A DNA stretch of 64,000 nucleotides from Faecalicatena absiana (GTDB taxonomy: Bacteria > Bacillota > Bacilli > Lactobacillales > Lactobacillaceae): the NCBI GenBank assembly GCA_017309015.1, contig JAEDAG010000003.1:25417-89416 (forward strand), in the 5' to 3' direction. The notes beneath the pieces were generated by a model that searched no databases, had not been told where the DNA came from, and worked only from the letters and a program-made list of their open reading frames with translations. The position numbers were made by a program, and so were the translations under genes. Below, one piece after another: positions 34,572 to 43,724 of this stretch (within the stretch, counting starts at the first letter, position 1; each line of letters begins with the position of its first letter).

Positions 34572-35258
34572 GTGAATGATTTTTACGGCGTGGCTGAGAC
34601 CACGCTCACTTTCAAAGAGCTGGCCAAGCTGATCTGGAAGAACCTGCTGCTCATCCTGGCCGGTACCATTCTGTTTGGCGGCCTCTCCTACGGGGTTGCC
34701 AACTACCTGCTGCCAGCCAGATATACTGCCGCCAGCAGCTTCGTAGCCAAGGGGAAGATCACCCAGGGCGGCTTTACCAAGCGCCAGGCCCGCAGCCAAA
34801 ATGAGCAGGCCGCGGCCGGTTTTCAAAACATTGCCATCAGCCCTGGCGTCATTGACCGCACCACTGCTGAAATCGGCCACGTCTCGCCTGATTCCCTGCG
34901 CGAGGACATTACCGTTACCGCTACGTCAAAATCCAATACCTACACCTTGACGGTCACCAGCACTTCGCCTGAAAAGGCTAAAAAGACCCTCAAGGCCGTG
35001 GCCAAGAACTTCCAGCAGGAATTCAAGCTGCAGTTCAAAGAGGGCCGGCGGGCGATGCCGACCAAGCGGGAGCGGCGCAAGTACCTGAAGCCAATCCTGC
35101 CGACGGTCTTGATCAAGTCCCTGAAGTTTACAGGCCAGACCACTGTCGCAAAGAGCTATCCGAAGGTCAAATTCGCCACGGCGATTGGCGCGGCCTTGGG
35201 CTTGCTGCTGTCTACTTGGGCTTCGCTCTACTGGCGCTTGCGCAGAAATTACCGCTAA
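34572..35258 (+). CDS. Wzz/CpsC-type polysaccharide chain-length regulator
   Basis: A 228-residue membrane protein with two flanking helices: LIWKNLLLILAGTILFGGLSYGVANYLL (~23-50) and FATAIGAALGLLLSTWASLYW (~200-220). An extracytoplasmic domain with YTAASSFVAKG, the usual post-helix segment, lies between them. It is the CpsC/Wzz co-polymerase of EPS synthesis. No C-terminal tyrosine-kinase domain is fused and no kinase gene is adjacent, unlike canonical CpsCD. Start is GTG with AGAGGAAA seven bases upstream. The next gene (Wzy-like) begins 11 bases later. Confidence 0.82.
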   Translation: MNDFYGVAETTLTFKELAKLIWKNLLLILAGTILFGGLSYGVANYLLPARYTAASSFVAKGKITQGGFTKRQARSQNEQAAAGFQNIAISPGVIDRTTAEIGHVSPDSLREDITVTATSKSNTYTLTVTSTSPEKAKKTLKAVAKNFQQEFKLQFKEGRRAMPTKRERRKYLKPILPTVLIKSLKFTGQTTVAKSYPKVKFATAIGAALGLLLSTWASLYWRLRRNYR

Positions 35259-35268
35259 GGAGGTTTGC

Positions 35269-36528
35269 ATGAAGTCTGTCAAATCTGCCGGCGACCGCTT
35301 TTTAGCGGTCGTGGCCTATCTTATCGTTATCCTGGCGGTCATGTCGACGACCGTTATGTGGAACTACCTGAAGGGGGCCTTTATCCCCATCGGGACTTAC
35401 CGCTACCTGCTGCTTGGGATTGGGGTTTTCTTGTTTTTGATCACCAACAGCTACAACTTCAAGGACCTGTCCTTTATCATCTTGACGGTCTGCTACCTGC
35501 TGGTCTTTATCTTCTTCTCGCAGGCCAACCCCTTCAAGTACTTCTCTAACCTCTGCATGCCCTTGACGGCCGCGCTGTTGATCGTCTTCGTCTACTGCCG
35601 GCAAAAGCAGGGACAGCAGCTGCTGGACAGCTACGCCAACATCGTCTTGATCGCGGCGGCTGTCTCCCTCTTCTTCTACGTCTTTGGCAGCATCCTAGGC
35701 CTGAAGCTCGGCGCCGTGAATACGGTCTACTACTGGGCCAACAACCCTCACTTCACGACCAGCTACTGCTATCTCTACTTCCACCAGCCCTTGCAGGACC
35801 AAATGTATCTGGGCCACCATGTGATCAGAAACACCGGGATCTTCACCGAAGCGCCCGGCTACACCCTTTTCCTTTTGAACGGGCTGATCATTGAGCTCTT
35901 CGTCAAGAAGTCCAAAACCTTCTGGCGGATTGGGCTGATCCTGGTCACCCTGCTGACGACCCTGTCGGCCACGGCAATCCTGCTTGGTGCTTTAGCCGTC
36001 TTGCTTGCCTTCCTCCAGCACCTGCATGCCCAAGGCAAGCTCAACTTGAAGATCGTCATTCCTGGCATCGTGCTTTTGCTGCTCTTGGGGATCGTCGTCA
36101 TCCACATCAGAAAATCCGGCGGCTCTTCCTACTCAGTCAGAGCGGACGACCTGCGGATCGGCCTGACCGTGTGGAGCCGACACCCAGTCTTCGGGGCAGG
36201 CTTTGGCAATGAAAGTGCCCTAATCAAGCTCTTCGCCTTCCACCGGGCCAACAACGGCCTGAGCATGGGCCTGACCACCCTGCTGGCTACCGGTGGCCTG
36301 TACTTGGCCTTGTACTTCTTGGTGCCTTTCTTCGTCACCTTGTTTGCCCCGACCCGCCGCTATCTGTTGCCAATCAGTGCCCTGCTTCTTTTGGAAATCA
36401 TCATTTCCAATATCTCAACCAACCAAGTCTACCTGCTGGCGATGGCTTTCCTCTGGTTTGCCGTCTTAAACGACCTCAGAGAGCCAGAAGCCTTTATTGA
36501 ATATGATTATGCCAGCTTGAGGCTGTAA
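35269..36528 (+). CDS. Wzy-like polysaccharide polymerase
   Basis: A 419-residue membrane protein with about 10-11 helices and one large extracytoplasmic loop (~150-205, NTVYYWANNPHFTTSYCYLYF ... GHHVIRNTGIFTEAPGYT). The RNTGIFTEAPG segment is the Wzy/O-antigen ligase-type motif of Gram-positive EPS polymerases. I chose ATG 35269, preceded by AAGGAGG; an in-frame ATG at 35185 would overlap the previous gene and lacks such a site. It forms a two-gene operon with the Wzz-like gene and converges on the main EPS operon. Confidence 0.82.
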   Translation: MKSVKSAGDRFLAVVAYLIVILAVMSTTVMWNYLKGAFIPIGTYRYLLLGIGVFLFLITNSYNFKDLSFIILTVCYLLVFIFFSQANPFKYFSNLCMPLTAALLIVFVYCRQKQGQQLLDSYANIVLIAAAVSLFFYVFGSILGLKLGAVNTVYYWANNPHFTTSYCYLYFHQPLQDQMYLGHHVIRNTGIFTEAPGYTLFLLNGLIIELFVKKSKTFWRIGLILVTLLTTLSATAILLGALAVLLAFLQHLHAQGKLNLKIVIPGIVLLLLLGIVVIHIRKSGGSSYSVRADDLRIGLTVWSRHPVFGAGFGNESALIKLFAFHRANNGLSMGLTTLLATGGLYLALYFLVPFFVTLFAPTRRYLLPISALLLLEIIISNISTNQVYLLAMAFLWFAVLNDLREPEAFIEYDYASLRL

Positions 36529-36533
36529 GCCTA

Positions 36534-36568
36534 AAAAGAGCATTCCGTTGAACGGAATGCTCTTTTTG
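36534..36568. terminator. Bidirectional terminator between the two EPS operons
   Basis: Stem aaaaagagcattccgtt / aacggaatgctcttttt. Confidence 0.88.
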
Positions 36569-36569
36569 C

Positions 36570-37031
36570 TTATTTTCCTTGTTCCGGATCAGTGTCCAGA
36601 TCGTCATGTGACAGCTTGCTTTCCTCGGTCACTTCATTGGCATCGTACAAGTCGTGCTTGATCTTCGAAGAACTGATCTCTGGCGTTCTTGGCAGATAGA
36701 CGACGTTGACGCCTTCATCCTTCAAGAAGTCAAACTTGCCCTTCCAGTCATCCCCCATGACAAAAGTGTCAATGTGGTATTCGTGCATGTCGCTGCGCTT
36801 TTGGTCCCAGTCCTTTTCCGGAATGACCAAGTCAACGTAGCGGATGGCTTCCAAGAGCTGCTTGCGCTGCTCGTATGAGAAATAGGTCTTCTTGTGCTTG
36901 GAATTCCAGTTGAATTCATCGGTCGACAGGGCCACGATCAGGTAGTCGCCCAAGGCCTTGGCTCTTCTGAGCAGGTTGATGTGCCCATAGTGCAGCAGGT
37001 CGAATGTTCCATAAGTAATTACGCGTTTCAT
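36570..37031 (-). CDS. tagD: Glycerol-3-phosphate cytidylyltransferase
   Basis: Makes CDP-glycerol from CTP and glycerol-3-phosphate. The 153-residue protein has [20 protein letters not shown] with the HxGH nucleotidyltransferase motif (HYGH) and the closing [11 protein letters not shown] motif. In teichoic acid synthesis CDP-glycerol feeds TagB/F enzymes; here it is the last gene of the EPS operon, 17 bases after a LicD-like gene. This suggests glycerol-phosphate decoration of the polysaccharide. The C-terminal ~25 residues are acidic and variable. Confidence 0.93.
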   Translation of the reverse strand: MKRVITYGTFDLLHYGHINLLRRAKALGDYLIVALSTDEFNWNSKHKKTYFSYEQRKQLLEAIRYVDLVIPEKDWDQKRSDMHEYHIDTFVMGDDWKGKFDFLKDEGVNVVYLPRTPEISSSKIKHDLYDANEVTEESKLSHDDLDTDPEQGK

Positions 37032-37047
37032 GATTGCTCCTTGTCCC

Positions 37048-37959
37048 CTATTTCAGGTATTCCTTGTAAGACTTGTCTGGATCAAAAATGACTGACCCAT
37101 GGATCGACCCGCCTTTGACAAAGACGTTCCACTTGCCGTACTGCTTGGTCAGCAGGGGATCATAGTCCTTGGGGATCGGCAGGCTAAGCATTTCAAACGG
37201 CACCCGGGTCGGGTTGGCCACGTACTTGCGCTCCCAGCAGCACTTTTCCGTTTCCAGCATGACCATCATCACATTCTTGGTGTCCTGGTCATCATACTTG
37301 GTGATTTCTTTGACGAAGCGGTCATAGTAGGTGTTGCGGCCACCGTTTCGCAATTTGTCAAAAAAGAACTTGCTATAGAGCAGGTGCTGCTTCAGGCCGG
37401 ACAGGTTCTTGTTCGGATAACCGTTGCAGTAGTTGTAGAACTGCCGGGCCCGGTGCTTAAGCTGGTTGACCTTCTTGACGAAGGCCTGACGCTCAGCAGG
37501 ATCGTCTGGCACATTGTCCAGCGGGAAGATGTCAATGAAGATCCCCTGGTTGAAGTGGTAGTTGAAGCGTTCTTCTGACTTCAGGATGGCTGTGGTCGAG
37601 GAGTTGCGCAATTGGGCGTGCCCCCGCATGGCGCCTGGATCCGTTTCTTCAGTCTGGAAGAAGTAAGGCTCCGCGAATTCATCCTCAGCCACTTCGCACA
37701 AGCGGTCAAAGTCCTTGCGGTACATCATCAAGTCAATGTCGTCATCCCAAGGGATGTAGCCGTGGTGGCGCACCGCTCCCAGCAGGGAGCCGCCTGACAG
37801 ATACCAGGGAATGTCGTATTTTTGGCAAACCCGGTCCAGCTGATCCAGCAGGTCCAGCTCCACGGCCCAGATCTTCTTCATTTTCGGCGAAACCGTATAG
37901 TCGTTTCTGACTTCTTCTTTAAAAAAATCGTCTGCGAGCTTGAGCTTAATATTGTCCAT
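37048..37959 (-). CDS. LicD family phosphotransferase-like protein (copy 1)
   Basis: A 303-residue cytosolic protein with the LicD core [28 protein letters not shown] (about residues 52-79), a nucleotidyltransferase-like fold with metal-binding DDDID. LicD proteins move phosphocholine or a related phospho-alcohol from a CDP carrier onto surface glycans. No choline genes are seen here, but tagD directly follows, so CDP-glycerol is the likelier donor (inference). It shares the motif with the second LicD-like gene at 41652 but is clearly diverged. Confidence 0.88.
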   Translation of the reverse strand: MDNIKLKLADDFFKEEVRNDYTVSPKMKKIWAVELDLLDQLDRVCQKYDIPWYLSGGSLLGAVRHHGYIPWDDDIDLMMYRKDFDRLCEVAEDEFAEPYFFQTEETDPGAMRGHAQLRNSSTTAILKSEERFNYHFNQGIFIDIFPLDNVPDDPAERQAFVKKVNQLKHRARQFYNYCNGYPNKNLSGLKQHLLYSKFFFDKLRNGGRNTYYDRFVKEITKYDDQDTKNVMMVMLETEKCCWERKYVANPTRVPFEMLSLPIPKDYDPLLTKQYGKWNVFVKGGSIHGSVIFDPDKSYKEYLK

Positions 37960-37979
37960 TGTCTTTCTTTAATTCTCCC

Positions 37980-39413
37980 TTATGCTTTAGCCAAAATCTT
38001 CTTGATCAAGTCCACTGAATCGTCCTTGAACAAAAGCAAGGCAACTAAGTAGGTCCCAGCCCCAAGAACGAACTGGATTCCCAGCTTGATGACGCCAGGA
38101 TGGCCAAATGGATTCAAGGCCAGGATGACCAGCATCATCAAAGCGCCCGCGATCAGCTTCTTCCAGATTACCTTGCCAATATAAGCAGCCTTCAAGTAGC
38201 CATTATCATGGTAAAGGTAAAGCAGGCTGATCGTCAATTCCGCGATGATTGAGGCAAAAGTAGCCCCGGCACTGGCAAAGCGCGGAATCAAGAGCAGGTT
38301 CAAGAGGAAGTTGACGACCGCCCCGATCACGATGTAGACCGCGCTCTGCTTGCGCAGGCCAGCTGGATTGTAGTACTGGGACCCCAGGCAGTTGGAGACC
38401 CCGATGATCACGATCTGCGGGCTGAACAAGCGCAGCAGCAAGGCCACCTTGTCCCAGCCCTGGCCGAAGAAGACCGGCACGAAGGTATCCGCAATCCCCA
38501 GCAGGCCAAAGCCGATTCCCACCCCGATAAACAGGATGTAGTTGATGGAGCTTTGAATCCGCAGCTTGATCTCCCTGGTTTCCTTCTTGGCGAACAAGTA
38601 GGAGATTCTGGCCCCCAAAACGTTGTTGACGGCGGTGAAAGTCACCGCCTTGGTCAAGTTGATGATCTTGGTGGCCTGCTCATAGTAGGCGTTCTCCGCA
38701 TTGCTCTGGGTCATGACCTGGATTAGGGTCTTGTCCATGTAGGTATAGATGGAAGTAGCGATCGTCGGAATAAAGTAGATCAGGGTTTCATGGAAGTGGC
38801 GCTTTAAGTTGGCCAGCTTGATCGGCACCTTTACGACGAACTTGTGCAATTCCAGCCACATGGACATGGTCCCCAGCAGGGTCGTCCCCGTCATGATGAA
38901 GACGTAGAGATTGGTGTCCTTGGGGCTTTTGACGAAAAGCAGGATCAGGATGACCCCAGCCACCTTGACCAGGGAATTCTTGGTCACCGTGTACTGGAAC
39001 TGCTCCAGGCCATCGAAGAACCAAGAGATGTCCAGCATGGTGTTGAACAGGTTCAAAGTCAAAATGAGGAACATGACCCGGTAATGGCTCTGAAAGCCCA
39101 AGTAGATCCCCCATAAGAGCAGCATGGCCAGCGAAGTGAAGACGCTCAGCAGCTCAATTTCCCAAAAGAGCTGGCTCCGCTTCTTCACGTCATTGCGGCT
39201 GCGGGCAATCTCCCGCATCCCGTATGAGGCCGTCCCCAAAGCCGCGACTAGGGAAAAGTAGGTCTGAATTGAGGAAGTCCAGCTGTAGGCCCCGATCCCG
39301 TCAGTCCCAATGACTCTAGAAACGTATGGAGCCGTAATCAATGGCGTGATGATGGCCAGAATCTGGTAGAGGGTGCTGATAAAAATATTCTTTTTAATGC
39401 TTGGATTCTTCAT
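37980..39413 (-). CDS. Polysaccharide flippase (Wzx-like)
   Basis: A 477-residue membrane protein with 12-14 helices that moves undecaprenyl-linked repeat units across the membrane. The N-terminus NIFISTLYQILAIITPLITAPYVSRVIGTDGIG and the TASYGMREIARSRND segment are typical of Polysacc_synt/Wzx proteins. Spaced 20 bases from the downstream licD gene and 30 from the upstream glycosyltransferase. Confidence 0.9.
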   Translation of the reverse strand: MKNPSIKKNIFISTLYQILAIITPLITAPYVSRVIGTDGIGAYSWTSSIQTYFSLVAALGTASYGMREIARSRNDVKKRSQLFWEIELLSVFTSLAMLLLWGIYLGFQSHYRVMFLILTLNLFNTMLDISWFFDGLEQFQYTVTKNSLVKVAGVILILLFVKSPKDTNLYVFIMTGTTLLGTMSMWLELHKFVVKVPIKLANLKRHFHETLIYFIPTIATSIYTYMDKTLIQVMTQSNAENAYYEQATKIINLTKAVTFTAVNNVLGARISYLFAKKETREIKLRIQSSINYILFIGVGIGFGLLGIADTFVPVFFGQGWDKVALLLRLFSPQIVIIGVSNCLGSQYYNPAGLRKQSAVYIVIGAVVNFLLNLLLIPRFASAGATFASIIAELTISLLYLYHDNGYLKAAYIGKVIWKKLIAGALMMLVILALNPFGHPGVIKLGIQFVLGAGTYLVALLLFKDDSVDLIKKILAKA

Positions 39414-39443
39414 TTACGCTCCCAATCTGATAATTTTCCCCGC

Positions 39444-40595
39444 CTAATGGCCCAGGTACATCTGGTAGACCTGCTCGGCTGATTCCTGGTTGTCATAGCC
39501 CAGCTTGGCCAATTGACTGGCGAATTGCCGCCGGTCCTGGCCGCGGGCTGCCAGCGCCAGCTTGATGGCCTCTTTGGCCCAAGCCGCGGGCTTTTCCTGC
39601 AAGGACTTCCGGAAAATCAAGCCGTCAAAGTCCATTTCTGAGCTGATGACGTCAGAAATCAGACATGGCAAACCGCTCGTCTGCGCTTCCAGCAAAGTCA
39701 TCGGCAGTCCTTCATAAAGCGATGGCATGACGAAGAGGTCCATGGCAAACAAGTAATCAGGAATCTTATCCGTGGACAGGACCATGGTCACCTTGCCTTC
39801 AAGTTCTAGTTCCCCGATCTTGGCCCGCAGCTCTGCCTCCTTCTCCCCGCTCCCGATCAAGAGCAGGTGGGCTTGGGGCTGGTTTTCAAGCACTTCCTTG
39901 AAGATGTCCAGCAGGAAGAGCTGGTTCTTCTGGTCAGCCAGACGGCCAATGTTGCCTAACAAGAGCTGGTCATCATCAAGTCCCAGCTGGCCGCGAACCT
40001 TCTGCCGCTTGGCTTCATCAAAGACGTAGCGGTCACGGCTGATCCCATTGTGGATGATGCGCACCCGGTCTTGGTCTTTGGGGTTAAAAAGCCAAGCCGC
40101 GGCTTCCTTGGAGCAAGCCGCCAGATCCGTGGCATAGCGGGCAATCTGCTTGCGCTCATAAGTCACAAAGCCTGGCAATTTCTGAATCCCGTGCAAGTGC
40201 TCCGCGGCATTGTGGGAGTGGACGATTACCCGCTTAACCCCGCTTTCTCTGGCCACCTTAGCCATGTCATAGCGGCTTGGCAGGTCGGTATCGATGTGGA
40301 CCACGTCATAGTGGTGCTCTTGCAGGAAATGTCTGACCACGGCCACCCGGTTGCGGTGGTTTTCAAAGGAGTTTCTGCCGGAGTAGCGCAAAGGATAGAT
40401 GTGGACGCCAAGGGCTTTGACGGCAGCCTCTTTTTCCGGAACGCTCTTGTCGGGATCGAGCAGAACGTAGTCGTAGTCGACCCGGTCATGGAGGGCCTTG
40501 ATCCATTCATATTCAACCGAGCTTACCCCATCGTAATAGAGCATCCCCCGGATAAAAAGGACTTTCAGCTTGTCACTCACGCTATCACTTTCCAT
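39444..40595 (-). CDS. Glycosyltransferase family 4 (GT-B)
   Basis: A 383-residue cytosolic glycosyltransferase. N-terminal domain: LFIRGMLYYDGVSSVEYEW, VIVHSHNAAEHLHG. The C-terminal nucleotide-sugar domain contains LLGNIGRLADQKNQLFLLD and the retaining E-x7-E motif in MPSLYEGLPMTLLEAQTSG. It adds a sugar to the EPS repeat unit; sugar identity is unknown. The ATG at 40595 overlaps the end of the upstream gene by 11 bases, implying coupling. Confidence 0.9.
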   Translation of the reverse strand: MESDSVSDKLKVLFIRGMLYYDGVSSVEYEWIKALHDRVDYDYVLLDPDKSVPEKEAAVKALGVHIYPLRYSGRNSFENHRNRVAVVRHFLQEHHYDVVHIDTDLPSRYDMAKVARESGVKRVIVHSHNAAEHLHGIQKLPGFVTYERKQIARYATDLAACSKEAAAWLFNPKDQDRVRIIHNGISRDRYVFDEAKRQKVRGQLGLDDDQLLLGNIGRLADQKNQLFLLDIFKEVLENQPQAHLLLIGSGEKEAELRAKIGELELEGKVTMVLSTDKIPDYLFAMDLFVMPSLYEGLPMTLLEAQTSGLPCLISDVISSEMDFDGLIFRKSLQEKPAAWAKEAIKLALAARGQDRRQFASQLAKLGYDNQESAEQVYQMYLGH

Positions 40596-41652
40596 TCTTG
40601 TCTTGCTGATTTACAGTCTTAACCGCGTTTTCCAAAGCAGTCCTGGTAAAATAGCCTGCTCTGAGCTTCTTGGCCATCTCTCTGGCATTGGCCGCGAAGC
40701 TTTCATATTCTTCTTCCGTCACTTCATTCAAGACCCTTGGCAACTCCTGCAGGGAGTCAATGGTCAAGCCCAGGTGGTTGTCAGCAATGAAGCTGGCTTC
40801 AGCGGCTTGGCTCCAGATGATGACCGGCAAGGCGGAAGCCAGATACAAAGACAGCTTGTGGGGGTTGTTGTAGCGCAAGTAGTTGCCAAAGGCCCCGTCG
40901 CAGGTCTCAATGCTGCTGCCGTCCCAAATCAGGCCAAAGCCCGAGTTCAGCTGCTTGGGAATTTCGTCAGCCGGGAAGGCTCCGTGATAGTCGACGTTCT
41001 GGTAGTCAGCCAAGGTAAAGTTCAGTCCGTAGAGGTTGAACTTGGCGTCAATCTTCCCGATCTCCTTCAAGTACTGGGTCTTGCGGACGTCCAGGTTGCC
41101 GGCCACGGAAACGGCCCGGGCAAACTTGGCGTGGCTGATCTCGCCATCAGGAATCAGGTAATCGAAGATCTTCAGGGTTACCAGCTTCTCAGGGTCAACG
41201 CCGCGGCCTTCAAAGAACTTCTTCATCGAGTCGTTGTGGACGATCAGGCAGTCGGCATATTTCAGCATCTGCGCAAAGTCTTCCTCGTAGAACTTCTTAT
41301 AGAAAAACTGCCGCAATTCTTCTACGTCGTGGACCAGGTAGATGAACTTGACCTGCTTTTTCTCCTTCAGCTTGGCCAGGGTTTCCTCCCGGTGCAGCTG
41401 GTGGTCACGGGACGGGGCCTGGAAGAGGACGATAGAGCCTGGCTCAATCTGCTTGTAGAGCTTATCCCAGCTGAAGCGGTAGTGCAGCTGGCGGCGAACC
41501 CGGGAAATGGCGTCCTTCTTTCCAGCGCAAGACCGAACCAGGCGCAGGCTTTCAAAGCCGGCTTCCCGGGCGATCTGGTTGATGTCGGACGGGGCCTTGC
41601 CCAAGGCCGTGTCATCTGAACTGTAGACTTCAAAAATCTGGTATTTCTTCAT
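40585..41652 (-). CDS. Galactofuranosyltransferase-like glycosyltransferase
   Basis: A 355-residue GT-B protein resembling beta-1,6-galactofuranosyltransferases of lactic acid bacteria (WbbI/WcmJ-like). Notable segments are FIYLVHDVEELR, ADCLIVHNDSMKKFF, GFGLIWDGSSIETCDGAFGNYLRYNNPHK and YLASALPVIIW. The presence of glf two genes upstream in the same operon supports UDP-galactofuranose as donor. Its ATG shares one base with the stop of the licD copy 2 gene (41652). Confidence 0.8.
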   Translation of the reverse strand: MKKYQIFEVYSSDDTALGKAPSDINQIAREAGFESLRLVRSCAGKKDAISRVRRQLHYRFSWDKLYKQIEPGSIVLFQAPSRDHQLHREETLAKLKEKKQVKFIYLVHDVEELRQFFYKKFYEEDFAQMLKYADCLIVHNDSMKKFFEGRGVDPEKLVTLKIFDYLIPDGEISHAKFARAVSVAGNLDVRKTQYLKEIGKIDAKFNLYGLNFTLADYQNVDYHGAFPADEIPKQLNSGFGLIWDGSSIETCDGAFGNYLRYNNPHKLSLYLASALPVIIWSQAAEASFIADNHLGLTIDSLQELPRVLNEVTEEEYESFAANAREMAKKLRAGYFTRTALENAVKTVNQQDKNGK

Positions 41653-42584
41653 TAATCCTTGTCTTCCCCCAAGCTAAATTCAAACAACGGGTGTCTCTCC
41701 CGCTTGGCGACAGGCGGCGGGGTCATGTAGTCCGGGCCATACAGGCGGTTCATGTAGCTTGCGATCCCATAAGGAATCTTGACGCTGATCCCCTCAAAAG
41801 TTCCTTCTTGGCTTTGGCACATGTTCTGCCGGGTATCCATTTCCCCAAAGTAGTGCTTGCGGCCGCTAGGGATGGTCACGTACTTGGAGCCGTCGTTTTT
41901 AGCCGCGGAATAGACCTTGTAAGTCCAGCGCGTCACCTTGTCTAGTGACAAGAACTTAAAGCAGCGGCCGATCTTGTACTTCTTGCCAAAAGCCGCTCTG
42001 ACTTCTGGCGTATCCTGGATCTCCAAGAGCTTAGGCAGGTAGTCATACACCTTGCGGCAGCTGAGCAGGTAGCCAACTGCCAAGCACAAGTAGCCGTGCA
42101 TTGAGCGCAGAAAGGCATTGTCCGGCGTATTTTCCAAAACGAAAATATCGATGCAGATCCCACAGTTTTCCCTTGGCTCCGCCACGTCGTTAAAGGTCCG
42201 GTAGACCGTCCCCTTCTTGATGAAGCGGCTGGCGGCGGCCCCGTAGCCTGGGGTCAATTCTGGCGCCAGCAGCTTGTAGTCATCCCCCAGCTCCTGGCCA
42301 AAAATTTCCTTCAGCTTGTTAAAGTCTTTTCTAGGCATGTTGATGTCAATGTCATCATCCCAAGGAATAAAGCCCTGGTGTCTGATCGTGCCCAAGACTG
42401 AGCCCCCGCTTAAGGTGTAGTTAAGCCCGTGCTTGGCGCAGACGGCCATAAAGTCCTTAAGCATCCCCAATAAGGTCTGCTTCAGCTGCTTTAAGTCCTC
42501 GCCTTCAACGTAGACGACCTTGTCGCTATCCCCAAAAGCATTCTTCTGGGCCGCGAAGCCGTCTTTGGTTCCTAATTTGCTCAT
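41652..42584 (-). CDS. LicD family phosphotransferase-like protein (copy 2)
   Basis: A 310-residue protein with the LicD core [30 protein letters not shown] (residues ~54-84; split here by a space) and the later RENCGICIDIFVLENTPD segment. It probably transfers a phospho-alcohol to the EPS repeat unit. Second LicD-like gene in one operon; the pair may modify two sites or use two donors. Located 10 bases after glf. Confidence 0.88.
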   Translation of the reverse strand: MSKLGTKDGFAAQKNAFGDSDKVVYVEGEDLKQLKQTLLGMLKDFMAVCAKHGLNYTLSGGSVLGTIRHQGFIPWDDDIDINMPRKDFNKLKEIFGQELGDDYKLLAPELTPGYGAAASRFIKKGTVYRTFNDVAEPRENCGICIDIFVLENTPDNAFLRSMHGYLCLAVGYLLSCRKVYDYLPKLLEIQDTPEVRAAFGKKYKIGRCFKFLSLDKVTRWTYKVYSAAKNDGSKYVTIPSGRKHYFGEMDTRQNMCQSQEGTFEGISVKIPYGIASYMNRLYGPDYMTPPPVAKRERHPLFEFSLGEDKD

Positions 42585-42593
42585 GGCTGATCC

Positions 42594-43703
42594 TTAAAAT
42601 TCCTTCTTCACTGCTTCCAAAGCGGCCGCGATGACTTGGTCCATGTTGTAGTACTTGTACTGGCCCAGACGCCCGCCAAAGATGACCTTGGCGTCTTCTT
42701 GGTCAGCCAGTTCCTTGTACTTGGCGTACAAGCCGTTGTTACGGTCGTTGTTGACTGGGTAGTATGGCTCATCGCCCTTGTGCCAGTCAGCTGGGTATTC
42801 GCGGGTGATGATGGTCTTGTCCGGGTCACCCTTGCCAAATTCAAAATGCTTGTGCTCAATCACCCGGGTGTATGGCGTTTCCGCGTCAGTGTAGTTGATC
42901 ACGGCGTTGCCCTGGTAGTTGCCCACGTTCTTTTCTTCAGTTTCAAAGCGCAGGGACCGGTATTCCAGCTCACCCAAGCGGTAGTCAAAGAACTCGTCAA
43001 TTGGCCCAGTGTAGACAACCTTGTCAAATTGCTTCAGGTATTCGTCCTTCTTGGCGAAAAAGTCCGTGCCCAGTTCAACGGTGATCTTGTCATCCTTGAG
43101 CATGTTTTCCACCAGCTTGGTGTAGCCGCCCTTAGGGATGCCCTGGTAGTCATCGTTGAAGTAGTTGTTGTCGTAGATCAGACGGACTGGCAGGCGCTTG
43201 ATGATGAAGGCTGGCAGCTCAGTGGCCTTTCTCCCCCATTGCTTTTCGGTGTAGCCCTTGATCAGCTTCTCGTAGATGTCGCGGCCGATCAAAGAAATGG
43301 CCTGCTCTTCCAGGTTCTTTGGCGTCTTGCCCGCCATTTCCGCCCGCTGCTCGTTGATCTTGTCCAGGGCCTCTTGCGGCGTCCGGACGCCCCACATTTG
43401 GTTAAAGGTGTTCATGTTGAAGGGCAGGTTGTACATCTTGCCCTTGTAGTTGGCCACCGGGCTGTTGGTGTAGCGGTTGAATTCCGCGAATTGCTGGACG
43501 TAGTCCCAGACTTTCTTGTTTGAAGTGTGGAAAATGTGGGCGCCGTATTGGTGAACCTGGATGCCGTCGATTTCCTTGGTGTAGATGTTTCCGGCGATGT
43601 GGTCGCGCTTTTCAATTACCGTCACCTTGTGGCCGCGCTTGGCAGCTTCGTGGGCAAAAACGGCACCGAAAAGGCCGGCACCGACAACTAAATAATCAGC
43701 CAT
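42594..43703 (-). CDS. glf: UDP-galactopyranose mutase
   Basis: A flavoenzyme converting UDP-galactopyranose to UDP-galactofuranose. 369 residues. The FAD-binding start is DYLVVGAGLFGAVFA followed by VIEKRDHIAGNIYT; the middle has HQYGAHIFHTSNKKVWDYV and TEKQWGRKATELP, and the end has ITREYPADW and GRLGQYKYYNMDQVI, all conserved in bacterial Glf. Its presence predicts galactofuranose in the polymer. Confidence 0.95.
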   Translation of the reverse strand: MADYLVVGAGLFGAVFAHEAAKRGHKVTVIEKRDHIAGNIYTKEIDGIQVHQYGAHIFHTSNKKVWDYVQQFAEFNRYTNSPVANYKGKMYNLPFNMNTFNQMWGVRTPQEALDKINEQRAEMAGKTPKNLEEQAISLIGRDIYEKLIKGYTEKQWGRKATELPAFIIKRLPVRLIYDNNYFNDDYQGIPKGGYTKLVENMLKDDKITVELGTDFFAKKDEYLKQFDKVVYTGPIDEFFDYRLGELEYRSLRFETEEKNVGNYQGNAVINYTDAETPYTRVIEHKHFEFGKGDPDKTIITREYPADWHKGDEPYYPVNNDRNNGLYAKYKELADQEDAKVIFGGRLGQYKYYNMDQVIAAALEAVKKEF

Positions 43704-43724
43704 ATTTTTCTCCTGTTCTCTATC

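Noticed and set aside
40570..43523. Long plus-strand frames opposite the EPS operon
   Set aside because: Antisense shadows of glycosyltransferase and glf genes, with no ribosome binding sites.
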